From Phytophthora colocasiae (Eukaryota > Oomycota > Peronosporomycetes > Peronosporales > Peronosporaceae): 64,000 nucleotides of DNA. Made by a program: the position numbers and the translations under genes. Location of the stretch: NCBI GenBank assembly GCA_018806915.1, contig JAGKQI010000096.1:248001-312000 (forward strand). The letters are read 5' to 3'. Numbering within the stretch: position 1 is the first letter of the stretch; every line of letters begins with the position of its first letter. Below are positions 21,859 through 32,342 of this stretch, piece by piece. A model generated the notes under the pieces. The model had not been told where the DNA came from and searched no databases. It was given only the letters and a program-made list of their open reading frames with translations.

Positions 21859-22279
21859 TGCAGCGGGGCTGCGTAGGTGTGCACGGCACAGAGGAAGTTT
21901 AGTTGACTCGTAGAGTCCTGCTTGCAAGGCACTAGCCTTCGGTTCTATACAAGAACCAAGTAGTCCACTAAATACGGGACTCACAGAGTCAGTGTCCCTA
22001 TAACAAAGGACTAACACTAACTATGTAAAATGCAAACTGATTTTTATTGACTTTATTGTCCTAATCCTAAATGTAACGGATTTAGTATCTAACATACTAA
22101 ATCCTAATCAAAATGCAACGTGAGGCTCTGAGGCCATCTACGTATCTACTCGTGTGTGCCACACCATTATGTACCCACATAAATGTATCATGAGTGTCAC
22201 ACACTATTATGTACCCACATAAATGTATCCACGTGTGTCACACACCAACGAGAAACATTCGTGTAACATCCCCGTTACA
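21859..22279 (-). repeat. Gypsy chromovirus 5' LTR
   Basis: 421 bp, no difference seen from 14705-15125. Confidence 0.9.
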
Positions 22280-22284
22280 CTTTC

Positions 22285-24005
22285 AATTCACAAAGCATCT
22301 GACGAAGATGCACAACTTCTTGAACAAGAAGACTGAGTGCCATATACTCAGCTTCACAAGTGTGCAAAGCTACTGTTCTTTCTGTCTGACTGCACCATGA
22401 AATTGTACTTCCACAAAATTGAGTTAAATATCCAGCCACCGACTTTCGATCATCAACGCGATTCGCAAAATCAGCATCTGCAAAAGCTACAAGGTGTCGA
22501 TCTAGTCGTCGAGCGTCTTGAACACCTCCAAGACGTAAACCCATGTCCAATGTTTCCTTCAAATAGCGAAGACCACGTTTTGCCGCTCTCCAATGTAAAA
22601 TTCCAGGATTTTCCAAATATTGACTACACTCTCGCACCATATACGCGAGATCCGGCCGTGTCCCTAACATGAGGTACATCAAACTTCCTATCACAGCTCG
22701 GTAAGGCTTGTCTTTCATCAGTTCTTTTTCTTCTTGTGTAGTCGGGCACATTACTTTGGACAGCTTGAGATCAGCAGTACTAGGGACCTTGGATCCATTG
22801 CAATTCTCCATACCAAACCGTTGCAACACTTTCTCTGCATATTTGCGTTGGCTGATGAACAGAGTCCGCTCTTGTCTGTTGCGTGTAATTTCCCATCCAA
22901 GAATGTAGTGAATAGGTCCAAGATTCTTCATAGTGAACCGTTCAAACAACATCTGCTTCATAACCTTCATAATGGACTTGTTGGGTGCGAACAAGATGAG
23001 ATCATCCACGTAAATTGAAATAAACACTAGCCACCCGTTGATCACTTTCACTGCAACACAAGCTTCACAGTTCAGCAAACCGTATCCAGCACTCACCAAA
23101 AATTCTTTTAGTAGTTTGAACCAGACTCTGGGGGCTTGCTTCAGACCGTACAAGCTTTTGAGTAGGTGGCACACGTACTCCTCTTTGCCTTCCACAACGT
23201 AGCCCTCTGGTTGCTCCATGAACACCTCAGCATCAATGGCCCCATTCAAAAACGCAGTTGTCACGTCCATCTGATCTATTTCGTAGTCCCAAATGGCTGC
23301 AAGTGTAAAGAGAACCCTCAAAGTCTCTAGTCGAACCACCGGCGAGAAAATTTCCAGGTAGTCAATTCCAAATTCCTGCAGGTATCCTTTAATCACTAAT
23401 CGGGCCTTGAACCGTTCAATTTCTCCACTTGACAGATTCTTCACTCGGAAAATCCACCGATTACTTAGCACTTTCATGCCTTTCAGCCGCGGTACCAACT
23501 CCCAAGTGCCATTCTTCAATAACGCACGGTACTCAGCGTCTGCCGCTTTCTTCCATTCCATTGCATGTTCACCACTCAAGGCTTCTTCCAGCGAGTTTGG
23601 GTCAATGACTGTACTTGTCAATAAGCCAATGTAATCTTCCCACCAGTCTAGCGCTTTCTCTTTTGCCAACTCGAGTTGCATCTGATCAAGTGCGTCATCC
23701 CAACGTCGTGAGTCCCTTGAGTTTTCTCCAAGTGACCTTCGAAAAGAAAGATGAAGAGTATCTCCTAGCCATGGCGGTGGCTTGGATACTCTTCCACTTT
23801 TTGTCTTCACTGGACGATACTCCACACATCCAGTCTTTCTGGACTTGCCAGAAGTTTTTTGAGATGCCGGTGTTTCATCACTTTTCGTTTTGTTGGAGTC
23901 ATCATCTTCTCTGGGTTTCTCTAATTTTCTGGTTTCACCAGTAGCAGGGATTTGAGATCTCTTCGACTCTGTAAATTGACCACCTCGGTTGGCAGTCGGT
24001 GTCAC
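22285..24005 (-). CDS. Copia reverse transcriptase and RNase H (5' portion)
   Basis: Contains the Copia RT (RVT_2) signatures NGTWELVPR, FKARLVIKG, QMDVTTAFLNG, LYGLKQAPR and catalytic YVDDLIL. An RNase H region with SVAGYLTQFCG follows, ending LVQEVVHLRQMLCELKV, where the Gypsy element is inserted (TSD at 22280-22284). It resumes at 14699. Removal of the insertion restores the frame. Confidence 0.9.
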
Positions 24006-24054
24006 ACACCGCCCACTACCACCTTACTTCGGTGCCGGTGTCATACACCGCCCA

Positions 24055-25568
24055 CTACCCTACACTTTCAGACTCTTCCAACGGCTCCACACACCGTCGC
24101 TTCTGTTTTCCTTTCTGCTTGTGAGGTGGTGCAGGTCGCTTCTTTCTTTGAGTCTCCTTAAGTGCGTTCCCATCAGACTCAACGCTCTCAGCATTTGCTG
24201 AATTCACTTTCTTCCTGCTTTTCCGTGGTACAGATTCCTCACTGGGGTGGCATTTTCGTTTCCGTTCGTGTTGCAGCTTCTTATTCTCGACGAAGTTATC
24301 AGCCCCACCAGTTCTGCACTCTTTCTCACTCTTACCATCCTCTTGTGCTTCGCGCAATAGTGACGGGATGTTCTGCATAGTTGCTGCATCAATGTCTAAA
24401 TACTTAGACGTAGGAACATTGGCAACTGGAGTACTTCCAGATCCAACCAAAATCCGCCCTGGCTTAGTTTCATAGAAGATGGCTGTGTGGCTGTAAAATG
24501 ACTTGTTTGTCTTGCTATCGAGAAGACGGTAACCTCTTCTTTCTCGTGAGTACCCCACAAACACTGCTTCTCGTGCTTTAGGATCCATTTTCTTGCGCTC
24601 ACACTTGTCAACATACGACAGGACTGCACAACCAAACGTCCGAAGTCTAGAGTATTCAGGTGTCTCCCGAAACCACACTGAATATGGCACCTCCATTCCT
24701 CTCTGCAAGTTCGGGACGATGTTGATGCAGTAGACAGCTGTCACAGCAGCCTCAGCCCACAACGCTTGGGGTAAATCAAAATGCGCCAACAAACACCGCA
24801 TGCGTTCCGTCACAGTACGAATCATTCTCTCCGCAACTCCATTTTGTTCTGGAGTGTGCTTAATTGTTGGTGAACACTCAATTCCATAATTCTGTTTACA
24901 CTGTTCCGCAAGAGAAATGAGCTCGCGCGCATTGTCATATCGAAGTGATTTCATTCTGACTTTCAGCTGTGTCTTGACACTCTCGTAGTACCGTTCAAAC
25001 ATCTCGTAGATTTCAGATCTCTCCTTCAACAGGTATAGGGTCGAGAATCTACTAGCATCATCAACGAAAAGAGCAAAATATCTCTTACCAGAATATGACT
25101 CGATTGCGTATGGACCCCAGACATCCACGTGAACGCGTTCTCCAACTAACCATTCACGACTTGATGCGCCTTTAACTGAGTGAAAACTCTTTCTCGTCAT
25201 CTTGCCTTTCACACATGATTCACAGCTAAATGATCCATCCACTTTCAGATCAACAGCACTCAGCGGCCAGTCAGAATGCCAAAACAGCGCATTAATACAC
25301 TGCGTCCAGGGTGGCCTAGTCTTGTATGCCACTGCCTCACATTCTGATCACCATCAGACGCCGCTACCATGGCCAAAGTTGCAGGGGATTCCAACTTCAA
25401 ACAATACAGGTTGGTTTCATCAATATGTACAAATGCGCTTCCCTGCTGAAACTTTACTTCTGCACAGTACTCATCGTCGAAGTGAATTTTCACCCTTGCT
25501 GTCTGTCGTCGCACTGAGAACAAGCTGCACTGAAGTTCTGGTACATAACGCACGCCATGTAATAACAT
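24055..25568 (-). pseudogene. Copia protease end plus integrase
   Basis: Two overlapping frames. 25568-25260 carries the protease C-terminus and the GAG-pre-integrase motif (WHTRLGHPG). 25332-24055 carries CESCVKGKMTRKSF, HVDVWGP, FVDDASRFS, DNARE and HTPEQNGVAERMIRTV, the retroviral integrase core with D, D, E residues. Loss of frame near 25265 means integrase is not continuous with gag. A short direct repeat (GGTGT-ACACCGCCCACTACC, two copies ~36 bp apart, about 24000-24060) sits at its 3' end. Confidence 0.85.
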
Positions 25569-25575
25569 GGTACGT

Positions 25576-26832
25576 CTACGTTTGAATTGCTTTCTTCACT
25601 GTTCCAACTCCAGCGACATTCAGCCAGTTTTCACCTCCAACACGAACAAGTGCACTCATCGGAGTGAACGAAACAAAATCAATTTTCTGGTTAGTAATAT
25701 GACTTGTCGCTCCAGAATCCAAGTACCAGCGCTTGCGAGCTAACTTCAAAATATTTGCCGGGTGTTTCAAAAGTGCAGTAACCATGTACGCACTATCATC
25801 ACTGTCTTCATCACCAGTGTAATGGCCTTTAGCTGCAGCTTTCTTTCCTTGTGAATTTCCTCCAGACTTTGCATGTTTCTTCTGAGGTTCTTCTCTTTGA
25901 GTATCACTAGGTGGGCATTTCCCCAGATGTGGACATTGAAAAACATGATGAGAACCTTCTCCACAATGGAAACATCCACTGCTACTGTGACCACAGCGGC
26001 CACCTCCGTCTCCTCGTCCAGCACCACGGCCACCATTACCAAAACCTCTTCCTCTTCCACGGTTTCCACCACGACCGCGGTTTCCTCGTCCACCATCAAA
26101 TCCGCGACCACGCCCTCGGCCTCGACCACGTCCTCGTCCTCGGCCTCGGCCGGAACCACCGTATAACGCAGAGTCTTCGGCCTTTCCTTCCAACTTTCTG
26201 CTTTGTCGCCTATCACATGCGACTTCCAGCGCATGCTCCAATTGTTCATAGTTCGGCGGGTCGTTAACATCACGGGAAGTGTGGCTCACAAGAAAAGTCT
26301 CCACGACATTTTCATAGTTTCCAGGAAGAGTACCAATCAACAAAGCTGGTTTCTCATAATCATCCAAAGGTTTGCCCAGCAATGCAATTCGGTCCATTAA
26401 CCGACGGACTTCACCCAAATGATCTGCCACATTTCCATTCTCCTGAAGTCGAAGCTGTCTTAATTGCGTCATTTCAGCAGCATACTTGAAATACGTCTTA
26501 CCAACGAATCTCTGTTTTAATCTCTCAATCACCCGAAACGCGGAAGGCTCAAATTTCACTGTCTTCATAATTTTATCAGTCATTCCATCATAGATCAGCT
26601 CCTTCGCACGTGCTGACTCTTTCTGCCACTTTGCATGGTCATCTGCTTTTGATTCATCGGGTTCATTGATTTCCTTCTCGCAATATCTCCACAGATTCTT
26701 GCGCTCCAACTTCAATCTAATTCTTTCAATCCAAACCTCGAAGTCTTGACCATCAAATGGCGGGTGCGCGGGCTTCTTTTCTTCTTTTAGCTCCTTCTGC
26801 TCGCTCTTCTTTTTATCTCCACTCGTACTCAT
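25576..26832 (-). CDS. Copia gag with zinc knuckle and start of protease
   Basis: Starts at the ATG at 26832. The UBN2/Copia gag domain (FDGQDFEVWIERIRLKLERK, LRLQENGNVADHLGEVRRL) spans residues ~20-200. A long Gly-Arg repeat tract (RGRGRGRG...) and a CCHC knuckle (CFHCGEGSHHVFQC) follow. The aspartic protease begins with WYLDSGATSH near residue 370. The frame ends at a stop at 25576 in the middle of the protease; the continuation is in another frame from 25568, so this copy has a one-base lesion or uses a frameshift. Confidence 0.85.
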   Translation of the reverse strand: MSTSGDKKKSEQKELKEEKKPAHPPFDGQDFEVWIERIRLKLERKNLWRYCEKEINEPDESKADDHAKWQKESARAKELIYDGMTDKIMKTVKFEPSAFRVIERLKQRFVGKTYFKYAAEMTQLRQLRLQENGNVADHLGEVRRLMDRIALLGKPLDDYEKPALLIGTLPGNYENVVETFLVSHTSRDVNDPPNYEQLEHALEVACDRRQSRKLEGKAEDSALYGGSGRGRGRGRGRGRGRGRGFDGGRGNRGRGGNRGRGRGFGNGGRGAGRGDGGGRCGHSSSGCFHCGEGSHHVFQCPHLGKCPPSDTQREEPQKKHAKSGGNSQGKKAAAKGHYTGDEDSDDSAYMVTALLKHPANILKLARKRWYLDSGATSHITNQKIDFVSFTPMSALVRVGGENWLNVAGVGTVKKAIQT

Positions 26833-26868
26833 GATTTCAGTGTTGCTGATGAGTTACCAAGAAGAATT

Positions 26869-26881
26869 TGGGCTCATAACC
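26869..26881 (-). promoter_or_regulatory. primer-binding site, initiator-tRNA-Met anticodon-loop type
   Basis: GGTTATGAGCCCA on the minus strand directly abuts the 5' LTR. It complements TGGGCTCATAACC, the anticodon stem-loop of initiator tRNA-Met. Copia of Drosophila and yeast Ty5 use a cleaved half of the initiator tRNA in this way. The same 13 bases occur upstream of the second Copia gag at 60889-60901. Confidence 0.75.
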
Positions 26882-27172
26882 ACTTGTAAATTGAGGTAGT
26901 GCGTTTCCTTGATAGCTCAATAGCTCAACAAGTACCAGAAGACTAGAAGAGACGTAGTAGGTGGAAAGCTGCTTGCTGCTGCTGAGTATATTTCTTTGAG
27001 AGTGAGGCCACTCCAATTTCACGTTTTCCTTCTCTCACATGTCCCAAGACTAACTACAACAAGTTGGCAAAAAACCCTGTAGGACAAAAGCTCTACGGCA
27101 TAAAACCTTAGGGATAAAAGCTCACTTGTATCTGCAGCTTCAAAACAACAAGATAATCAGTAATTCACAACA
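26882..27172 (-). repeat. Copia 5' LTR
   Basis: 291-bp partner of 14097-14387. Minus-strand transcription begins within it. Confidence 0.85.
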
Positions 27173-27312
27173 GAGGCCAAAGACGTAGCTACAAGCAATG
27201 GCGTTACTGAGTTTGACGCGTCATGGAGTTGGTCCCCGGCTTTTAAATCTCGGCATAAGCTTTCAATGCGTGCCAGAACAAGACAAGGGCAAAAAACACC
27301 GGAAGATCTCGC
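27173..27312 (+). pseudogene. pogo/Tigger-like transposase, part beyond the Copia insertion
   Basis: It continues the reading of the 13746-14096 fragment. The HTH_CenpB second half has FKSRHKLSMRARTRQGQKTPED, matching the family pattern W..RFKKRH.LS.R..T.QGQKTPED, and then stops at 27310. GAGGC at 27173-27177 is the target duplication shared with 14092-14096. No catalytic domain follows, so this copy was already truncated or has decayed. Confidence 0.75.
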
Positions 27313-27640
27313 CAATGTGTGCTAGACAGAGATGTAGGAGAAGTTGGGTCGATATGGATACATAACAGTATTCTTTTATTTTATGTTTTTTTAATCTTTA
27401 ATTCTGTAGCCATCTGTACATGCATGTTCATGGTGGTACGGTGTACCATGTACAAGGTCGTCCCGAGGACGAAGAAGCTCGGAAATTTCCAAATGAGATT
27501 TAACGAAATAGTTGAATTAGACGAAGAGAACAGATAGCTAGCAAAGGAACTGCACAACACTGCCCGGTCATCCGTGGGAAACAAGCTGTACAAACGTAAT
27601 TCCAGACAGGTTTAGTTTCCATCACGTTCGTTTAACATAT
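27313..27640. other. intergenic within the transposon-rich stretch
   Basis: No domain recognised. Short frames on both strands only. Confidence 0.45.
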
Positions 27641-27649
27641 TAGTCGGTA

Positions 27650-28149
27650 GTGATTGTATTAGGGTATAGCGGCGTTGGCAAGACAACTACCATCGAATGA
27701 CCAGCTCAACCACTCCAACCAACGGTACCCGCAAGGATTATTTGTCCAGAATCGCGATCGTGAGGATGCATGCAGCACCAGTGAAGGTTCAGTTGTGGGA
27801 TACTGCAGGTCAAGAGAAATTCGGCAGATCGGCTACCGAGCTCCTTTTCTGCCAAGCTGATGCGACACCTGGTTTGTCTACAACGCCACGGACCGGATCA
27901 GCTTCATGGGTTAATACTACATGCACAATGGTGTTGCAACTCAATCTCACCGACTGAAGCTTCTACCTTTTCCCTCGTCCTAAGTTCGACAAGTTGGAGA
28001 AGAAGAAGGACGTGCAGTTGCTAAACCCGCAGCAGCTTCTCACTTTTCTCCAAAGAGATGGTACCAACATTCAGACTTGTTTTGATACGGTCGCTACTAC
28101 GCTGATTCACGCAAGTTTTACCAAGACATCGGACAAGCGAACAACGTAG
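27650..28149 (+). pseudogene. Rab-like small GTPase relic
   Basis: A P-loop-like stretch LGYSGVGKTT occurs at about 27660-27690. In the next frame is VKVQLWDTAGQEKFGRSATELLF (G3 switch II motif WDTAGQE), 27790-27850. In a third frame FVYNATDRISFMG (about 27873-27910) corresponds to the VYD.T...SF region. A C-terminal stretch resembling GTNIQTCFDTVATTLI follows to 28149. At least three frame changes and a missing NKxD motif make this a pseudogene of a Rab-family vesicle-traffic GTPase. Confidence 0.65.
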
Positions 28150-28299
28150 CGAAAACAACGGATCTGTTCACGCGTTTCTTCGCACAATAACATTACACTA
28201 GAGATCATATGAATCAGCAGACAAAACCAATTGTATTTGCGAGCTACTACCACTTGAAAAGACATGTGCAGAAGAAGAAATTAGTTGATTAACAGTTAT

Positions 28300-30340
28300 C
28301 GGACTTCTCGTTTTGCTAACTAAGATTCAAGATATCAAACCTGGAAATGACCATTATCACAGAAAAAATTTCACTCCATGGAACCCAAAGAGATCGCCAC
28401 ATCTCTTCTAACGCTGGACACGATAAAAGCAGTGTTCAACGGTCTCAATTGCTGTGCATGACTCTCGAAGGCATTGCTGGACAGTAGGGTTAATCGTTTT
28501 CAAGAAATATAACCTCGAGCTAAGTATGAGATCTCCAAAAACCTCGAAGCATCACATAATGTACAACCGGGAGAAGACAGCGTCGCGACTGATACATATT
28601 CTGATAATGCTTGTGAATCAGGGCTTGAGGGCATCCGAAGCTCTTTCAGCAGGTGAGGGTTCACCGACGTAGTCGGGCAGAGCACATCGATCAAATCATC
28701 TCGCTTTAAGTAAGGAAAGAAACGCGTTCCTTTGCCAGACTCAACGCCAAAACCGGTGTAAAGTTCCCTCGAGTAGAGGCTCGTATCTCTCCAACCGTTG
28801 GGTGAGGCAGCACTCGATCAAATATATCTGGGATATGTGGCGATACAGCGCGCGAATATGTCCGCCTGAGGCATTGTTGGTTGTAGACCATCATGAATCT
28901 CACAAAAAGAATTCAAAAGCCCTCGGCCACATGAAGCCGTCACTTAGGAAATCTGCCAGGCATAACTTTTTCATAGCTGAGATCCCTCGGCATAGATGTC
29001 TGAACTTGATATTTCCTTCGCCCAATGGAGTTGGCGGTAGACCTTGCGTGTGTAAAACCTGAAAATGAATTGAGTATTCCACCATATTCAGGAATATAGA
29101 GTTCGTTGGATAACGTTTGCTCGTGTAAGCTGTAGGGAGATGCGATCCGGCCATTTTACTCGTTTTCCAGTCCAGAGAGAACTTTTCCGCCACCAGAGCG
29201 GTAGCAACGCTTGTGTCTCCATCCTGATGGTTTGGGATTCTGAAGCAAAAGTCCCCAGTCCATCTTCGCGAGTAACTTCCACAACGACGTTGTAATAGTG
29301 CAGCAATTGGTCGGTACCATACGTCTTCACACTCATCTGTGTGATTAGCACTTGGATAAGCTGCTGGAGAAGCGTCTTCTTGCTGCTGAGTGGCAAGGCC
29401 TTTTCTTGACAATAATTATTCCACCGGGTCCTGAACCCACGCGGTTGTATAGGATGTACCAAGTCACTGCACTGCCACCGATTACAAGCGTATCGGAATA
29501 TTCACCGTCGTCGTAAAATACCAAAGTAAGGATAATCACAGCCTGCACAATGAGACGCCGTCCATGAGCGTCCGAGCTCTTCCTTTCCATAAGCGAAGCC
29601 GAGTCATTAGTTTTTCGTCAGTTTGTGTAGGTATGTCCAAGTTTCCAAACGGAATACTAAGGTATTTGACTGATTCCCCCTTCTTGGGCGACCGAAGACC
29701 GGAGCTGTTTGTGCTTATTCAGACTCATGATCCACGCTTTTGGCTGGATTGAGCATTGCACCCGCGAACCATCACAGTAAATATCAACCAGCCTACGCCG
29801 GGTTGTGCAGTACCTTGGTAAATGCTTCGACGTCTTCATTCGTGTAGTTCAAGTAACCAGCGATGCGCAGTCCCAGCAGCTTCCTGCGTAAATCGTTGTC
29901 CACGGATGCTTAGTACCAGGATAGAACTCCGATGCCATCATCGCGAGTCGACGGTCGAATGCATACCAGCTTCTGCACAAAATTCTCTCAGTTTTCCTTC
30001 CTGAGTTTCACTGCGTGAAGTATTCGTGAATGGGACTCCCGTATAGTAAAGGCTGCACAATAAACACTGGACAGACGTAGTTCAGACACTACGCCATAAT
30101 TGATACGATTTCGGTACTGCTGTCCGTGCGTCAAAACCAGTGATCGACCCACACCGTACACCACGCAATATCAAAGGAACTTGCGTGGTGTCGTATCAGA
30201 AAATATTGATACGTAGCTGACCCAGAAGAGCTACTACCACTTGAAAAGAAATGAATAAGGAAAACAATTTGCTGCACTTCCAGGATTCTCGACTGGTACA
30301 CACGAATACCACGTCGATCCTCTTGTCTGCTCATAGCTCA
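28300..30340 (-). pseudogene. decayed coding relic, LINE-like at its 3' end
   Basis: No intact frame. On the minus strand near 28490-28350 the reading CLRESCTAIETVEHCFY..Q...RC.DLF.FHG is close to the C-x-C-ET-x-x-H-x-F-x-C pattern of the zinc-binding module that follows LINE reverse transcriptases (zf-RVT). Longer frames at 29412-28900 and 29590-29088 look like pieces of one protein but I cannot name it. Near-identical 25-bp stretches (GAGCTACTACCACTTGAAAAGA-ATG) occur at about 28233 and 30228, perhaps marking element edges. Confidence 0.35.
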
Positions 30341-30359
30341 AATCAACTCTCAAAAGCGA

Positions 30360-30600
30360 ACCTGCAGTCGGTTCTCCCACTTACGCGACGATCTTGGGGC
30401 CGATCACAGGCACGTAGCTGAGCACCGCCACAGTGATGCCCTTAAGTTCCGTACGTGGACGACGACGCGTGAACCACTTGCGACTTGGTGTAGTCAGCGG
30501 CACCAGCAATTGTGACCTTCAAGACGGTAAAGTCCTTAGTCTTCCAGGCGACATCCACAGTTCTTCTTCAGAGCGAACTGCATCCTAAACGGCTACATTA
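30360..30600 (-). pseudogene. short coding relic of unknown origin
   Basis: Minus-strand frames give [22 protein letters not shown] and, after a stop/shift, GITVAVLSYVPVIGPKIVA. They read like one protein C-terminus with a single in-frame stop. Family not recognised. Confidence 0.3.
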
Positions 30601-30735
30601 GCGCAACATCACAAACAAAAACACGTTTTATATTGTTATGATTGGTCGAATAAATTTCTACTTTGTTTTTAAATTACCATTTGATGTTGCTGGTAGACGA
30701 CAGGAGCAACATCCATCCGAATTTATAAAATTATA

Positions 30736-30744
30736 TAAAACATA
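30736..30744. repeat. 9-bp TSD of the MULE-like element (partner 32043-32051)
   Basis: TAAAACATA on both sides. 9-11 bp is diagnostic of Mutator-like elements. Confidence 0.8.
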
Positions 30745-32042
30745 GAGAGTGAGTGCTGCGCCCAACTGGGTTAGGTTAAATTTGAATCATATTTTAACCT
30801 ACCCCGTCAGCTGGATATATAAATATCCGTCCGCAGCTGATGTATACATTTAGTATACCCGAGCCAGCACCACTCATTTGAAGAAAATAAAGCAAGGGGG
30901 CAGAATAGCGAGAGTGAGGAGGGAGGAGGAATGGGTGGACTCTGCCAGTGAGACGGCGAGCAGTGCGAGTACCAACACATCGCAGTCGAAGCAGGGTCGT
31001 TCAGAAGGATTCACGCATCCTCGCCTTGTGCTGAGCGACGCTGATAAAGACCAAGACGTCGAATTGCACGCTGCCCTGCTGTACAGGTGGGAGTTCGAGT
31101 CCTGGGACGACCTTGACACCAAGTATATGACACCGAGTATATGCGGCGCACTTACCAGTATGATGATGGTGCGAAGTGCCCGTGGCTGCCGTCTATATGA
31201 TGCTGATCTCTTTTATTTACGGTTTGTATGACAACAGTGCTTTAGGTACGGACAAACTGCCAGGAACACCAAGATACGTGTGACTTCTCTCTCAAAGCCT
31301 TTACTCACTGGAGTGGAAGAATTATGGGAAGACGTTTGCTTGCACGCACTCGGGAAAGTACAAGGCGCGTGGCAAGAGCAAGAGAAAACGGATTCAGTCG
31401 AGGGCTATGGTATGCAAGGCACAGGTATGTGTGGTTGGGTTGGGTGCAGTTGGGGTGTAGTTGGGTATGAGTTGGGCCTCTGTTGGAGCTTAGATTGGGC
31501 TTAGTTGGGCTTCAAGTGTACTCTTGGGATACTTGTGCTAATTGGGTGCATCATCGTTACCGTAGATCAATGTTGCGTCCAAATGAAGGATGCCTCCGTT
31601 CCTAGGAAGATTATCACGGCTAGGTTGGTTCACAACAACTCGCTGAACAAGTACACCTTTAACCAGTACCCACACAACCGAACGGAGCTCGATCCTGGTG
31701 TTATTTGTGCACGAATGATTGAGCTAACTTTCAAAACACAAATAAACACCAAATACATGTTCATGATCAACTTTTCTTCTCCACAACAAGCAACTTACCC
31801 TTGCGATTGTAGATGGCGAGAAGGCGAGCAAAGCCACTTTGAAATACTGGACAGATCCAAAACGCATTTGGTATCCGACTATACGTATAACAACTCGAAC
31901 TGGCTTTCAACTGGCTTTCTCAGCTGTAGCTCATTTGGGGGGGTGGTTGGGATTCAGATGGGCTCACTTGGGGGTTGGTTGGGCGCAGGTGGGTGCAGAA
32001 GCCTCGTCACATTTTGTTTAGTTGGGCGCAGCAACGAGTGCC
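30745..32042 (+). mobile_element. Mutator-like (MULE) element, defective, 1.3 kb
   Basis: Imperfect ~22-bp terminal inverted repeats (left GAGAGTGAGTGCTGCGCCCAAC, right complement GGCACTCGTTGCTGCGCCCA-AC; 14 or more matches, the inner 12 contiguous). They lie between perfect 9-bp duplications. It encodes only the N-terminal FAR1-like DNA-binding region of a MULE transposase, in broken frames. TTGGG-rich subterminal repeats occupy 31425-31520 and 31925-32040. No DDE or SWIM domain remains. Confidence 0.8.
30878..32000 (+). pseudogene. MULE transposase N-terminal (FAR1-like) fragment
   Basis: First frame (30878-31231) gives LYRWEFESWDDLDT, the start of a FAR1-like DNA-binding domain. A second frame (about 31310-31425) gives LEWKNYGKTFACTHSGKYKARGKSKRKRI..RAMVCKAQ, with the C/H ligands of this zinc module. 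A third (from about 31570) gives ITARLVHNNSLNKYTFNQYPHNRTELDPGV, the H-N-H end (..HNHPLS...Y..YP.NR). A TTGGG-rich stretch of ~110 bp splits the last two. Confidence 0.7.
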
Positions 32043-32152
32043 TAAAACATAACGTATAGCAGTTATGTCAGACAGCCCACCAAAAAGCCAAAACGAATTT
32101 CACAGGGATAAGAAAATAGAGGAATAGCAGGCGACTGGGATCTACCCCTTAG

Positions 32153-32173
32153 CTCGGAAATAAAATTTCCGAG
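32153..32173. other. perfect 9-bp stem palindrome
   Basis: CTCGGAAAT-AAA-ATTTCCGAG. Lies just outside the pogo-like right terminal repeat; function unknown. Confidence 0.5.
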
Positions 32174-32180
32174 AACACGG

Positions 32181-32208
32181 GTGACCGTTATAAACAGAGG
32201 AAGTGTGC
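32181..32208 (-). repeat. pogo/Tigger-like terminal repeat, right
   Basis: GGTGACCGTTATAAACAGAG and flank, inverted relative to 13578-13605 with about 24 of 26 matching bases. Confidence 0.5.
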
Positions 32209-32342
32209 AACCTCACTAGACACATGAAGTTAACGAGTTGGGGAAATTATTCACTCAAATACTTACAAAAGTTTTGCAGCAAAATTACAGCTAAAACGCA
32301 TTGAAAAATACGAATACTCGTCCTTCGCGCAAAAATGCACCC

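Larger units (their letters stand above)
14705..22279 (-). mobile_element. Ty3/Gypsy chromovirus nested in the Copia element
   Basis: 421-bp LTRs at 14705-15125 and 21859-22279 begin TGCAGC and end TTACA. They appear identical base for base, so this is the youngest layer of the stack. It is transcribed right to left. The minus-strand sequence after the 5' LTR, TC-TGGTAGCACTTGTAG, starts with TGG as expected of a tRNA 3'-end primer site. A purine-rich GGTGGGGGAGAG precedes the 3' LTR. Domain order is gag, CCHC, PR, RT, RNase H, IN, chromodomain. Despite identical LTRs, the coding region has at least four frame breaks. Confidence 0.93.
14097..27172 (-). mobile_element. Ty1/Copia LTR retrotransposon (contains a nested Gypsy element)
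   Basis: LTRs of 291 bp each at 14097-14387 and 26882-27172 differ at only two positions by eye, so insertion is recent. Transcription runs right to left. The primer-binding site abuts the right-hand (5') LTR. Without the 7.58-kb nested element the Copia is about 5.5 kb. Its polyprotein order is gag (CCHC), protease, integrase, RT, RNase H, the Copia order. At least two frameshift/stop lesions (near 25575 and 25265) separate gag-PR from IN, and another interrupts the IN-RT linker near 24005-24060. It is flanked by GAGGC and sits inside a pogo-like transposase. Confidence 0.92.

Noticed and set aside
25873..26267. Plus-strand Ser/Thr- and His-rich frames
   Set aside because: Antisense of the Gly-Arg repeat tract in the Copia gag.
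14097..27172. Possible host retrogene or virus
   Set aside because: LTRs, primer site, TSDs and domain order identify ordinary LTR retrotransposons; no envelope gene seen.
31425..31545. TTGGG-rich array read as telomere-like repeat
   Set aside because: Irregular spacing and tied to MULE TIR sequence (GCCCAAC); oomycete telomeres are TTTAGGG.
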